Assembly: GCA_018061325.1 (NCBI GenBank)
Contig: JAGOUJ010000006.1
Coordinates: forward strand, 1 to 44,342
DNA from: Gammaproteobacteria bacterium
Lineage (GTDB): Bacteria > Pseudomonadota > Gammaproteobacteria > UBA6186 > Azoamicaceae
Length of the DNA: 44,342 nt
Reading direction: 5' to 3'
Positions 32,093-39,430 of the stretch are shown here, in pieces. The notes beneath the pieces were generated by a model. The model made no database searches. It saw nothing but the letters and a program-made list of their open reading frames with translations, and was not told the origin of the DNA. Made by a program: the position numbers and the translations under genes. The number at the start of each line of letters is the position of its first letter. Within the stretch, counting starts at the first letter, position 1.

Positions 32093-33241
32093 TCAAAATA
32101 CCCGTGTGGGGATTTTGTGGGGATTACCTTCATCATTGGCCCCATTGTTTGACAGCAGGGGTTTGTGGTTTGGGCGTAGTAGAGTTAATACAACGCCTTG
32201 GCGACCTTCTGTACACACTTTGTTAGCAGAATCGTAAAGGTTATGTAGTTCGGCAGCAGAGTAATGAGTGGTGATCCGTGAGGATTTATGACCCAATAGA
32301 TCTTGTCGATCTTCAAAACCTACACCAGCAGCACGTAAGCGTCGACCAAAGGTATGCTTTAAGTCATGGACTCGAACATGAGGAAGGCCTGCTCTATCAC
32401 GAGCCTTGATCCAAGCGCTATTTAGCATATCCTGAAGGGGTTTATTTTTGTAAATAAACACGTACTCAGGATGTTGTCCTCGTTGTGCTTCAATGACTGA
32501 ACTTGCAATGGGATTACAAACCACTAAACGATCTTGACCATTTTTAACAAAACTACCCGGTACAATAAAGACCAGCAGTTCTGGCATTTCTGCCACATTC
32601 ACTTCCCATGCCCATCGAAGCTCACAGATTTCCCGAACCCTGCATCCAGTATTTACAGCAAACAACGCCATATTTTTAAGATGTAAGGGTAGCTCAGCAA
32701 AAAGCCGATGTTGTTCTTCCCAGGTTAAGGGATAGGGCTTTTGCCTATCGTGTTCTGGTAAGAGTTCAATGGCAGGCGCATGTTCTAACCAGGTTTTTCC
32801 ATGGTCATCTCTCCATTTATAAGCAGCCAGCCTTAAAATATGGCGTACAATTTGCAAACCATGATTAATGGTTCTTGTTTTAACGCCTTCTTTTTTTCTG
32901 GCTTCAATAAACGGTTCCAATGTTCCCATATGAATGGCCTCTAAAGTCAAATTTCCAATGAAAGGTGTCAGCTTTTTAATCAGTAATGCATCATCACTGA
33001 TACTGCGCTTATGCTGATTTTTCATCAAAAAGTGAATAGCAGCCTCCTTAAATAATCTTTTGACACGTACCCCGTGGATCTTAGACTGTCTTAGTTCTTC
33101 GATTTTTCGCACCAGGAAGCTTTCCGCTTCTTGGAGAGAACTTGTTCCAGTACTTCCTCTAAGGCGTTGTCCAAAGATTTGTTTTTCAACGTGCCAGATG
33201 CCACCGCGTTTGCGTAACCCTGGCGTGATTTTGCGTCCCAT
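32093..33241 (-). CDS. Tyrosine recombinase (integrase 1, tRNA-proximal)
   Basis: A 382-residue phage-type integrase. An N-terminal arm-binding region (GLRKRGGIWHVEKQIFGQRLR) is followed by a SAM-like core-binding domain and a catalytic domain. Catalytic landmarks: Arg in NTGCRVREICELRW, beta-hairpin Lys in SFVKNGQDR, the box HDLKHTFGRR (Lys replacing the usual second Arg), LLGHKSSR and the nucleophile Tyr in ITTHYSA. It lies 59 nt from tRNA-His and probably integrates the element there. Its first 151 nt overlap the excisionase gene upstream in another frame. Clearly paralogous to the integrase at 33465-34583. Confidence 0.9.
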   Translation of the reverse strand: MGRKITPGLRKRGGIWHVEKQIFGQRLRGSTGTSSLQEAESFLVRKIEELRQSKIHGVRVKRLFKEAAIHFLMKNQHKRSISDDALLIKKLTPFIGNLTLEAIHMGTLEPFIEARKKEGVKTRTINHGLQIVRHILRLAAYKWRDDHGKTWLEHAPAIELLPEHDRQKPYPLTWEEQHRLFAELPLHLKNMALFAVNTGCRVREICELRWAWEVNVAEMPELLVFIVPGSFVKNGQDRLVVCNPIASSVIEAQRGQHPEYVFIYKNKPLQDMLNSAWIKARDRAGLPHVRVHDLKHTFGRRLRAAGVGFEDRQDLLGHKSSRITTHYSAAELHNLYDSANKVCTEGRQGVVLTLLRPNHKPLLSNNGANDEGNPHKIPTRVF

Positions 33242-33468
33242 AGTGCTTTACTCCTTGAGTAATTGACTGCTGGACGCCCGCTACGTTGCTTATAATCCTC
33301 CATCCAGGCGTCCAAATCAAGTCGTTCAAATCCAATGCCCTGTATTCCGATAGGAATGACTGCGAGGGTGGGTCTAACCTCTCGGTTAAAGCGGTTTTTA
33401 TCCATGCCTAAATAGGCTGGCGCATCTCGTAAGCGAATCACTTTAGGTAGAATTTTAGAGTCACTCAT
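33091..33468 (-). CDS. Excisionase-like winged-helix protein (module 1)
   Basis: A 125-residue protein. The N-terminal 65 residues have a helix-turn-helix of AlpA/excisionase type: VIRLRDAPAYLGMDKNRFNREVRP, then a wing with IPIGIQGIGFERLDLDAWMEDY. The C-terminal third is encoded over the start of integrase 1 and is the less conserved part. The start overlaps the stop of integrase 2 by 4 nt (ATGA). Likely a recombination directionality factor, or a regulator of its integrase. Confidence 0.7.
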   Translation of the reverse strand: MSDSKILPKVIRLRDAPAYLGMDKNRFNREVRPTLAVIPIGIQGIGFERLDLDAWMEDYKQRSGRPAVNYSRSKALWDAKSRQGYANAVASGTLKNKSLDNALEEVLEQVLSKKRKASWCEKSKN

Positions 33469-34583
33469 TTGATAGGTTCCGAATGCGAATTTTGAGTAGA
33501 GATTTGAGTTTTTAAACCTAAAATCGTTAGAGAAACACCTTGACTTTCTATCCCACAGACTTTATTCGCGGATTGATAAAGGTTCTGTAATTCTGGGGCG
33601 GAGTAGTGTGTGGTAATTCGGGAGGATTTATGACCGAGTAAATCTTGCCTGTCTTCAAAAGAAACCCCTGCTGCGCGCATACGCCGGCCAAAGGTATGTT
33701 TTAAGTCATGCACACGCACAGGGAGCCCCACCTTTTTGCGTGCAGCACACCACCCATGATTGAGCATATGGTGCAAGGGTTTGCCTCGATACGCAAAAAC
33801 GTAGTGGGGATGTTTGCGGCGTTGTTCTTCAATTACCGCTTTGGCCGTTTGGTTGCAAATGATCAGGCGATCTTGTCCATTTTTAACCAAGACACCCGGT
33901 ACTACAAAGATCATTAGTTCTTCTGGAATATCCCCATGCTTTAGTTCCCATGCCCAGCGCAAACGACACACTTCTTGGTCGCGGCATCCGGTGTTAACGG
34001 TAAATAAGGCCATGTTTTTGAGATGCGGTGGAAGCTCTGCAAAAAGTCGATGTTGTTCCTCCCAACTGAGGGGGTAGGGTTTTCGTACATCAAATTCTGG
34101 TAAACGTTTGATTTTAGGGGCTTGCTTTAACCAGCTTAGCCCCTGTTCATCACACCATTCGGAAGCTGCTAGGTTTAAAATATGGCCTACAAGTTGAAGA
34201 CTATGATTAATGCTTTGGTTTTTAAGGCCGTCTTTTTTTCGGGCTACAATAAAGGCTTCTAAAGAACCTCGATGAATAGCCTCCAGGTTTAAATGCCCTA
34301 TAAAAGGCATCAGTTTTTTGAGCAAGCCCGCATCATGTCCAATGGTTCTTTTGTGTTGGTTTTCCATCAAAAATTTAGTCGCGGCCTCTTTGAACACCCT
34401 CTGAGGTCGTGTGCCATAAAGGATGGATTCTCTTAACATTTCGATTCGCCGCGCGAGATAACGTTGGGCCTCCGCCGCGTGCTCAGTATAAGTGCTTTGT
34501 CGAAGGCGTACTCCAAAGATCTGTTTTTCGATATGCCAAATCTTTCCTCTTTTGCGTAAGCCGGAGCTGATAGTGCGTCCCAT
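33465..34583 (-). CDS. Tyrosine recombinase (integrase 2)
   Basis: A 372-residue paralogue of integrase 1, alike along its whole length: same start (MGR.I..GLRKRG), same catalytic set (NTGCRDQEVCRLRW, LVKNGQDRL, HDLKHTFGRRM, LLGHKSSRITTHYSA). All catalytic positions are kept, so both copies look functional. The 151-nt overlap with its excisionase gene is identical in length to that in module 1. The stop overlaps the next excisionase start, making one four-gene operon on the minus strand. Confidence 0.9.
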   Translation of the reverse strand: MGRTISSGLRKRGKIWHIEKQIFGVRLRQSTYTEHAAEAQRYLARRIEMLRESILYGTRPQRVFKEAATKFLMENQHKRTIGHDAGLLKKLMPFIGHLNLEAIHRGSLEAFIVARKKDGLKNQSINHSLQLVGHILNLAASEWCDEQGLSWLKQAPKIKRLPEFDVRKPYPLSWEEQHRLFAELPPHLKNMALFTVNTGCRDQEVCRLRWAWELKHGDIPEELMIFVVPGVLVKNGQDRLIICNQTAKAVIEEQRRKHPHYVFAYRGKPLHHMLNHGWCAARKKVGLPVRVHDLKHTFGRRMRAAGVSFEDRQDLLGHKSSRITTHYSAPELQNLYQSANKVCGIESQGVSLTILGLKTQISTQNSHSEPIK

Positions 34584-34810
34584 GGTTTAACACGCCTCCC
34601 ATTGATTGTTGCTGGTATCCCATGACAATTTTTATAATCTTTCAACCAATCATCCAGCTCCCCTCGATCAAAGCCGATCCCTTGTTTGCCAATTGGAATC
34701 ACCGTCACCATGGGTCTCACCTCCGTATTAAACCGATTTTTGTTCATGCCCAAATAAGCAGGGGCATTTTTTAAACGAATGACTCTATTTGGCAGCTTTT
34801 CGTGACTCAT
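34433..34810 (-). CDS. Excisionase-like winged-helix protein (module 2)
   Basis: A 125-residue paralogue of the protein at 33091-33468: VIRLKNAPAYLGMNKNRFNTEVRP and IPIGKQGIGFDRGELDDWLKDY are nearly the same, while the C-terminal portion read through the integrase 2 start differs more. Preceded by a perfect AAAGGAGG ribosome-binding site, so this is the first and best-translated gene of the operon. Confidence 0.72.
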   Translation of the reverse strand: MSHEKLPNRVIRLKNAPAYLGMNKNRFNTEVRPMVTVIPIGKQGIGFDRGELDDWLKDYKNCHGIPATINGRRVKPWDALSAPAYAKEERFGISKNRSLEYAFDKALILSTRRRPNVISRGESKC

Positions 34811-34933
34811 TTCAAAAGCCTCCTTTTTTTCCGATCTGTGTTGATTCGCTACTTCAGATAGAAGCAGGTGATTTTATAATGACTATTCCATTTTTTGATG
34901 TCTCCTCACAGTTCTATAGCTATCCTTATTTAC

Positions 34934-34969
34934 CAAATAACAATGGCAATTTTTTGCCATTGTTATTTG
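34934..34969. repeat. Perfect 16-bp inverted repeat
   Basis: CAAATAACAATGGCAA and its exact complement flank a TTTT loop. It is AT-rich without a trailing U-run, so it is more like a protein-binding or nicking-site hairpin than a terminator. Confidence 0.8.
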
Positions 34970-34978
34970 ATGGTTTAT

Positions 34979-35020
34979 CCAAAGGTTCAAACTTTTTAGG
35001 GTTTGATAATGCCCTTTTTA
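34979..35020 (+). repeat. Direct repeat, unit 1
   Basis: CCAAAGGTTCAAACTTTTT then AGGGTTTGATAATGCCCTTTTTA; matches unit 2 at 35080-35122 with a few substitutions and one inserted T. Confidence 0.75.
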
Positions 35021-35079
35021 GGATTTCAGCATAACGCAAGCCATTGATACGCGGGTGTCAATTTAAAAGGGTAGCTTAG

Positions 35080-35122
35080 CCAAAGCTCCAAACGTTTTTT
35101 AGGGTTTGCTAAGGCCCTTTTT
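35080..35122 (+). repeat. Direct repeat, unit 2
   Basis: CCAAAGCTCCAAACGTTTTTT then AGGGTTTGCTAAGGCCCTTTTTA; copy of unit 1 about 100 bp away. Each unit contains AGGG...CCCTTTTT, which could itself fold. Confidence 0.75.
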
Positions 35123-35256
35123 ATAACCCAAGCCCATCCAAAAGATTGACACCCGAGTAGCAAAAGTAATCGGTAACCTATGGATATATGAAAGGGATTT
35201 ATGTGTGCGATTTGAATAGCCTCAAGAGGTGATTCAGAAAGTAGGAGGGTGACAGG

Positions 35257-36375
35257 ATGTCCTGTAAACAAGACGATATAGAGTGGTTTAGGGAGCAACA
35301 CAAAACCTTGCTGGGAATAAGATTGTTTTTTGGAAGTGATAAGGCTGTATGTCAAGCAGTTAATCTAAAAATAGAACAAGAAAAACGTCGAGGAAAATAT
35401 ATGCCAAAACGCTTAAAAAGATCATGTTTCAATGCATGGATTATCAAAAATCGGCTGATTCCATATGAGTATGCCTGGCTTCTTTCAAAGGTAGCCAATA
35501 TCAATTTAGAATTGCTATACCGTTTTCAGTTATCAGAAGAAAAGGATTTACACTTAGAAAAAAAGACTGTGATCTTATGGTCAATCCAAAGGGTTATTGT
35601 CCCAGCTGATTTTTATGATCCCATTACAACCATGGTACATGCCTGCATTCTTGTGGATGTTAAGGGTGTCTTGATCTATGGTCTATCAATGCTTCGATGG
35701 TATCAAGAGCAGGGCAAAGAACAGATCCCAGTCATCGTTGTAGATTTGGATGCCATTAAACCAGAGACTCCTTTTTTAGAAAACTTTGATTTTACTTTTT
35801 CGATTAGCCAACGTGCAGTGATGAGTGCTGTCTTTAAAAAGATTGCACCCAAGCGCCAAGGTTTGCGCTTCGATCTTCTAGAGAAGAAGGCCTCAGAGCT
35901 AAAAAATATTGAACAGGGATCTGAACTTGATAGCCCAGGCTATGAAGTGAAGGCTAAGGCGGATGCCTTCCGGGTAGCCCAAACGACCCTCTGTAGGGGT
36001 CAAGACAAGCAGGGAACAGGGCCAAAAACTATTAAAAAAAGGTTTGGACTTGATACCCCAGGCTATGAAGTGAAGGGTACAACGGATGCTTGGATGGCCA
36101 AAACCTTTGGTTTCACAAGCAAGGAGCTCTTGGTTCGGGCCCAAAAACTTTATGAGCATGCCCCTGAATGGCTGATTCTGGCGGTTGATAAGGGAAAAGT
36201 GCCTATTACCAAGGCCTTTCGCATGCTCAATAATCCGCAGGCTCTTGAAGCCTGTAAGCGGGCACTATTACCTGTTATTTCTACGTCTCCCGCCCTTTCT
36301 AAAAACATTCTAAGTCTTAAAAAATCCCAAAAAAAAACCCAAAAAAAGGAGTGTTCTGATGAAGTACTATGTTGA
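35257..36375 (+). CDS. Putative DNA-binding regulator of the element
   Basis: A 372-residue protein with no confident family. Residues about 25-92 (GSDKAVCQAVNLKIEQEKRR...FNAWIIKNRLIPYEYAWLLSKVANI) resemble a Cro/YdaS-like helix-turn-helix. Residues about 297-330 (FTSKELLVRAQKLYEHAPEWLILAVDKGKVPITKAFRML) resemble the helix-turn-helix of ParB-type proteins. Between them is an internal repeat: LDSPGYEVKAKADAF and LDTPGYEVKGTTDAW, 41 codons apart. The C-terminus is lysine-rich, encoded by A9 and A7 tracts. It is the first gene after the control region, suggesting a regulator or partition-like protein of the element. Confidence 0.55.
   Translation: MSCKQDDIEWFREQHKTLLGIRLFFGSDKAVCQAVNLKIEQEKRRGKYMPKRLKRSCFNAWIIKNRLIPYEYAWLLSKVANINLELLYRFQLSEEKDLHLEKKTVILWSIQRVIVPADFYDPITTMVHACILVDVKGVLIYGLSMLRWYQEQGKEQIPVIVVDLDAIKPETPFLENFDFTFSISQRAVMSAVFKKIAPKRQGLRFDLLEKKASELKNIEQGSELDSPGYEVKAKADAFRVAQTTLCRGQDKQGTGPKTIKKRFGLDTPGYEVKGTTDAWMAKTFGFTSKELLVRAQKLYEHAPEWLILAVDKGKVPITKAFRMLNNPQALEACKRALLPVISTSPALSKNILSLKKSQKKTQKKECSDEVLC
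35924..36076 (+). repeat. Internal in-frame duplication in the regulator-like gene
   Basis: About 30 nt (CTTGATA then CCCAGGCTATGAAGTGAAGG) occur twice, 123 bp apart, with similarity spreading a few codons either side. Confidence 0.75.
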
Positions 36376-36826
36376 AAAGCCCCTTATACACAGGCTAAAA
36401 CCCCGATTCTTTAAACAGGCGCTTTACTTTATCGCACAGGCGCAGCCCTTGTCGGTCTGGGATGCCACCCAACACCTCTTCGAGTATTGGAAGCGGGTGA
36501 TAAACCACCCTGAGTCCCAGCTGGATGCCAGACGTCGCCAGTTGATTGCCAGAACCCTGAAGCTCGGCTACAGCGTGGAGGCGCTCTACCAAGGCATCCT
36601 GGGTTGTAGCCTTACCCCGCACAACCAGGGACAAAACGAGCGAGGCCAAGGCTTTGATGGCTTGCGCATCATCCTGCGAGACTCCGACCCAATCGATTGC
36701 TTCATTCACAACGCCAAGTTCCCACCCAAAAGCCTCAATGGTTCTGAACGCCGTTTGAGTGGGCATGTGCAGCGCCTAGAAGCCTGGGTCCACGCACATG
36801 AGGAAAGCGCTGATGCAAGACACTGA
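36359..36826 (+). CDS. Replication-helper-like protein of the element
   Basis: A 155-residue protein. The region QPLSVWDATQHLFEYWKRV, LDARRRQLIARTLKLGYSVEAL, and GILGCSLTPHNQGQNERG with LRIILRD resembles a conserved domain found near the C-terminus of phage and plasmid replication initiators or primosome helpers, which bind DNA. That link is by recollection of pattern. A good AAAGGAG ribosome-binding site precedes it, and it overlaps the preceding gene by 17 nt and the next by 14 nt. An opposite-strand open frame covers the same bases and is treated as a shadow. Confidence 0.6.
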   Translation: MKYYVEKPLIHRLKPRFFKQALYFIAQAQPLSVWDATQHLFEYWKRVINHPESQLDARRRQLIARTLKLGYSVEALYQGILGCSLTPHNQGQNERGQGFDGLRIILRDSDPIDCFIHNAKFPPKSLNGSERRLSGHVQRLEAWVHAHEESADARH

Positions 36827-37478
36827 GCGCAAAATTTTTAATAGATTCATGACCTCGATGGGCGAGGCGTATGCTAAAAAACGCTCTGAAATTTTGCTTG
36901 AAATTTATTGGCAATGCTTGAAGGCATTTGAGTTCAATGAGGTCCGTCACGCCTTTAAGACCCATCTTAACAATCCCGATAGAGGTCAAATTTTTCCTAA
37001 GCCTGCAGATCTGATTCATTTACTGGACGGTTCTCCTGAGAGTCGTGCACTCTGTGCTTGGACCCATGTGCAATGCACCATGGGGCGTGTAGGACGTTAC
37101 CACAGTGTGGCCTTTGACGATTGGCTTATCCATGCGGTGATTGAAGACATGGGAGGTTGGATCACACTCTGTGAAACAAGCCTCAAAGAACTGTCCTTTG
37201 TTGCCCTTGAGTTTCAAAAACGCTATCGGGCTTTGGTGCATCAAAGGCCTAAACGTCATCCGCGGTATTTGGTGGGGATTATCGAACGAGAAAATGCCAA
37301 GGAGGGTTATGATTTTGGCCCTCCTGTGTTGGTAGGCGATCCCCAAAAAGCACAGGCGGTTATGGCTTTGGGAACGAAAAAAGCCTTGAAGCTGCATCGT
37401 CCTTCTCTGGAATCCATCAAGCATCTGATCCAAGGGGTGTCTGTGGCACAACAAAAACAGGAGAAATCGGATGAGTAG
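36813..37478 (+). CDS. DUF6475-like protein
   Basis: A 221-residue soluble protein. IFNRFMTSMGEAYAKKRSE, EIYWQCLKAFEFNEVRHAF, FPKPADLIHLLDG, AWTHVQ and the FDDWLIHAVIEDMGGW block match what I recall of the DUF6475 family in prophages and integrative elements; the function is unknown, and such genes usually sit among replication genes. Start at ATG 36813 because GAGGA lies just upstream and the family begins there; an ATG at 36798 is in frame. It overlaps the preceding replication-like gene. Confidence 0.65.
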   Translation: MQDTERKIFNRFMTSMGEAYAKKRSEILLEIYWQCLKAFEFNEVRHAFKTHLNNPDRGQIFPKPADLIHLLDGSPESRALCAWTHVQCTMGRVGRYHSVAFDDWLIHAVIEDMGGWITLCETSLKELSFVALEFQKRYRALVHQRPKRHPRYLVGIIERENAKEGYDFGPPVLVGDPQKAQAVMALGTKKALKLHRPSLESIKHLIQGVSVAQQKQEKSDE

Positions 37479-37539
37479 TAAAAACAGAATAAAACAAGCC
37501 TTTTCAGGCAAACCTTTTTTAATCAACAGGAGAACAGGT

Positions 37540-37872
37540 ATGAACGCTAAAGCCATGAATCCAAACACTCTGGATGAGCGAGAAAAAATAAAACTGCTTT
37601 GTTTGATAGGACTTTTTCTAGGGTGCTCTTTGATGATCGAACCGAGTTTTGGGGTGACGGTGGAGGCCTTAAAAGCGCCTATGACAGGACTTAAAGAACA
37701 AATCTTTGGGGGTTGGATGGTGGCAGTTCAGATTGGAGCTGTTTTCGCAGGCATTGTCATGTCGGCCTTTCGAAGCAGTCTAGCCCCTATTTTTATGGGG
37801 GGTGGATTAACTCTGGGGATCCAGTTGTATGACACCTATTTGGGGGATGTCGCTCAAGGAGCCTTGATTTAG
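37540..37872 (+). CDS. Conjugative pilin-like protein (TraA/TrbC type)
   Basis: A 110-residue prepilin-like protein. A long leader with a hydrophobic core (LLCLIGLFLGCSLMIEPSFG) precedes a mature region with two hydrophobic segments (GGWMVAVQIGAVFAGIVMSA, PIFMGGGLTLGIQLY), the layout of F-type and VirB2-type pilins. AGGAG lies 8 nt before ATG 37540. An in-frame ATG at 37471 overlaps the previous stop and would add 23 basic residues. Position directly before traL, as in F plasmid traA, supports the call. The TraF-type peptidase at 43951 may help process it. Confidence 0.72.
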   Translation: MNAKAMNPNTLDEREKIKLLCLIGLFLGCSLMIEPSFGVTVEALKAPMTGLKEQIFGGWMVAVQIGAVFAGIVMSAFRSSLAPIFMGGGLTLGIQLYDTYLGDVAQGALI

Positions 37873-37882
37873 GAGCAAAGCC

Positions 37883-38170
37883 ATGTCGATGGAAAAGCAT
37901 GTGATTTTAAACACGGTGGACACGCCTTTGAAAATACTGTTTTGGACGATGCCAGAGCTTTTGATGGGAGTGTTTCCACCCATAGTGGGTTTGCTTTGTC
38001 ATCATTTGACTTTGGGGATTTTGGGTAGTGTGTTGTGTGGGGTGGTTGCCAAGCAATACCGCGTCCATTTTGGGAAGGGGCAATGGGAGGCCGTGCGCTA
38101 TTGGTTCTTGCCCGACAATCCCCGATTTAAGGCGCTGCCTCTATCTTATGTGCGGGAGTATTTAGGATGA
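37883..38170 (+). CDS. traL: Type IV conjugative transfer protein TraL
   Basis: A 95-residue membrane protein with two hydrophobic segments after a short charged N-terminus (HVILNTVDTPLKILFWTMPELLMG) and a terminal domain YWFLPDNPRFKALPLSYVREYLG, the TraL layout (VirB3-like). It is a component of the F-type secretion channel in the inner membrane. The stop overlaps the traE start by 4 nt. Confidence 0.88.
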   Translation: MSMEKHVILNTVDTPLKILFWTMPELLMGVFPPIVGLLCHHLTLGILGSVLCGVVAKQYRVHFGKGQWEAVRYWFLPDNPRFKALPLSYVREYLG

Positions 38171-38736
38171 GAGAAAGTCTTTACCAAGAAAAATTATCTT
38201 ATGTTTCTGCACAAAGGCGACTCTTTGCAGCTTTGATTGGGATTTTATTGTGTGTTTTGGTCTTGCAAAGCATTCTCCTGTTTTTTAAGCACGAAAAAAC
38301 CATTTTGGTGCCTCCCGATTTTAAGCAAAGTTTTTGGGTAGAAGGAGAACGTTTTTCGAGCCCTTATTTAGAAGCCATGTCTGTGTTGTTTTGTCATCTG
38401 ATTTTAGATGTGACCGAGGCAAGTGTTTTAGCTCAGGGTGAAATCGTGTTGCGTTATGTGTGGCCCGCTTCTTATGGAAACTTTAAACAAAAGCTTTTGG
38501 AGGATGAAAAGCGTTTAAAAAAGCAACAACTCAGCCTTCATTTTAGTCCGCGTACCCTCACCCAAGTAAGCCCGCTCGTGATGGAGGTTCAGGGTTTGCT
38601 GCACACCTATGTGGGTGCCAAAAGGATTTCACAAGTCCAAGAAAGCTATCGCCTTCATTTTAAGCACGCTCAAGGGCAGCTTTTCTTGGAAGGTTTTGAA
38701 CTGGTTCAAACACAGAGAGGGAAGGAAGATGAATAA
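38167..38736 (+). CDS. traE: Type IV conjugative transfer protein TraE
   Basis: A 189-residue inner-membrane protein equivalent to VirB8. One N-terminal membrane segment (LFAALIGILLCVLVLQSILLFF) precedes a periplasmic domain with KTILVPPDFKQSFWVEGERFSSPYLE, the TraE hallmark (VPP...FWV.G...S..YLE). Overlaps traL by 4 nt and traK by 8 nt, indicating strict co-translation. Confidence 0.92.
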   Translation: MRESLYQEKLSYVSAQRRLFAALIGILLCVLVLQSILLFFKHEKTILVPPDFKQSFWVEGERFSSPYLEAMSVLFCHLILDVTEASVLAQGEIVLRYVWPASYGNFKQKLLEDEKRLKKQQLSLHFSPRTLTQVSPLVMEVQGLLHTYVGAKRISQVQESYRLHFKHAQGQLFLEGFELVQTQRGKEDE

Positions 38737-39430
38737 TACCAGCCAAAAAGTCCAGCTGCTGCTAGGGGGCTTGGTGCTAGCCTTTGAAGTCGGGGCCGCC
38801 AATCATCGTTTAATGCTCAATGAAGAGCACCGTTTGAGTGCGCCGATTGCAAGCCATAGTCTGAATCGCCTGGTGGTCGTGGGAGACAGGATCCAACACC
38901 TCTTTGGGGAAGATGAGGCTTTTAGTCTGCAAAGCGATGAGCAATCAGGTCAGGTTTTTATTAAACCCACGCTGGGCAATGGGAACAAGCCCTTAGTCCT
39001 TACTTTGATTACCGAAAATGGGCTCACCCAAGATTTGGATTTGATCCCTGGTGCTTCTGAGTCAAGCACCATTATTTTAAAACCAAAGTCGCATCAAGCC
39101 TCTGAGGCTTCAGTACCGCTTGCTCAAAGCCCGATGCAACAGGGGATTGAAACTCTGCGTCAAGCCGTTTTAGGAAGGCTACCGCTTCAAGATACACCTA
39201 AGGCCTCCCCTCGTTCTCATAAGTCTTTTGAGCTTAAGCATCAGAAGACCTATGTCGCGAAGGATCTAAAGGTTGAAGTGTGGGGCCTCAAGAATAAAAC
39301 CAAGGTTTTGCAAGAAGGCTTTGAAGAAGCCTTTTACCAAAAAGGCGACTTAGCCCTAAGCCTTGAAAAAAAGATCTTGGCACCTTCTGAACAGACAACC
39401 CTTTATATTTTAGGAAAACATCATGTTTAG
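38729..39430 (+). CDS. traK: Type-F conjugative transfer protein TraK
   Basis: A 233-residue secreted protein (signal LLLGGLVLAFEVGAA) equivalent to VirB9; with TraB and TraV it builds the outer-membrane core complex. SLNRLVVVGDRIQHLFGEDEAF and GQVFIKPTLGN...LVLTLITENG are typical of the TraK N-terminal domain. Start at ATG 38729 after GGAAGGA; the longer open frame upstream lies over traE and is not used. Overlaps traB by 8 nt. Confidence 0.88.
   Translation: MNNTSQKVQLLLGGLVLAFEVGAANHRLMLNEEHRLSAPIASHSLNRLVVVGDRIQHLFGEDEAFSLQSDEQSGQVFIKPTLGNGNKPLVLTLITENGLTQDLDLIPGASESSTIILKPKSHQASEASVPLAQSPMQQGIETLRQAVLGRLPLQDTPKASPRSHKSFELKHQKTYVAKDLKVEVWGLKNKTKVLQEGFEEAFYQKGDLALSLEKKILAPSEQTTLYILGKHHV

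Larger units (their letters stand above)
34811..35256. promoter_or_regulatory. 446-bp non-coding control region of the integrative element
   Basis: Lies between the divergent integrase operon and the transfer operon. It holds a 16-bp perfect inverted repeat, two ~42-bp direct repeats, and an 11-bp inverted pair CGGGTGTCAAT (35052-35062) / ATTGACACCCG (35145-35155) spanning the second direct repeat. The position and the density of repeats suit promoters with operators, attP arm sites, or an origin of transfer; the sequence alone does not say which. Confidence 0.55.

Noticed and set aside
33440-33490. A second attachment site between the two integrase modules
   Set aside because: No copy of the tRNA-His 3' end is seen there and the modules are joined by an ATGA gene overlap, so this is a gene duplication and not two accreted elements.
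34879-35034. A 51-codon open frame with an AGGTGA upstream
   Set aside because: It runs through the perfect inverted repeat and first direct repeat; the peptide is low in charge and resembles no protein, so the non-coding structure explains it better.
34979-35122. CRISPR array
   Set aside because: Only two repeat units, about 42 bp and imperfect, with no series of spacers and no cas genes.
36395-36766. A 123-codon open frame on the minus strand
   Set aside because: It lies wholly over the plus-strand replication-like gene, which has a ribosome-binding site, overlaps both neighbours in operon fashion, and has protein-like motifs.
38609-38728. Possible N-terminal extension of TraK
   Set aside because: It overlaps traE, would bury the signal peptide behind 40 basic residues, and a good ribosome-binding site fits ATG 38729.
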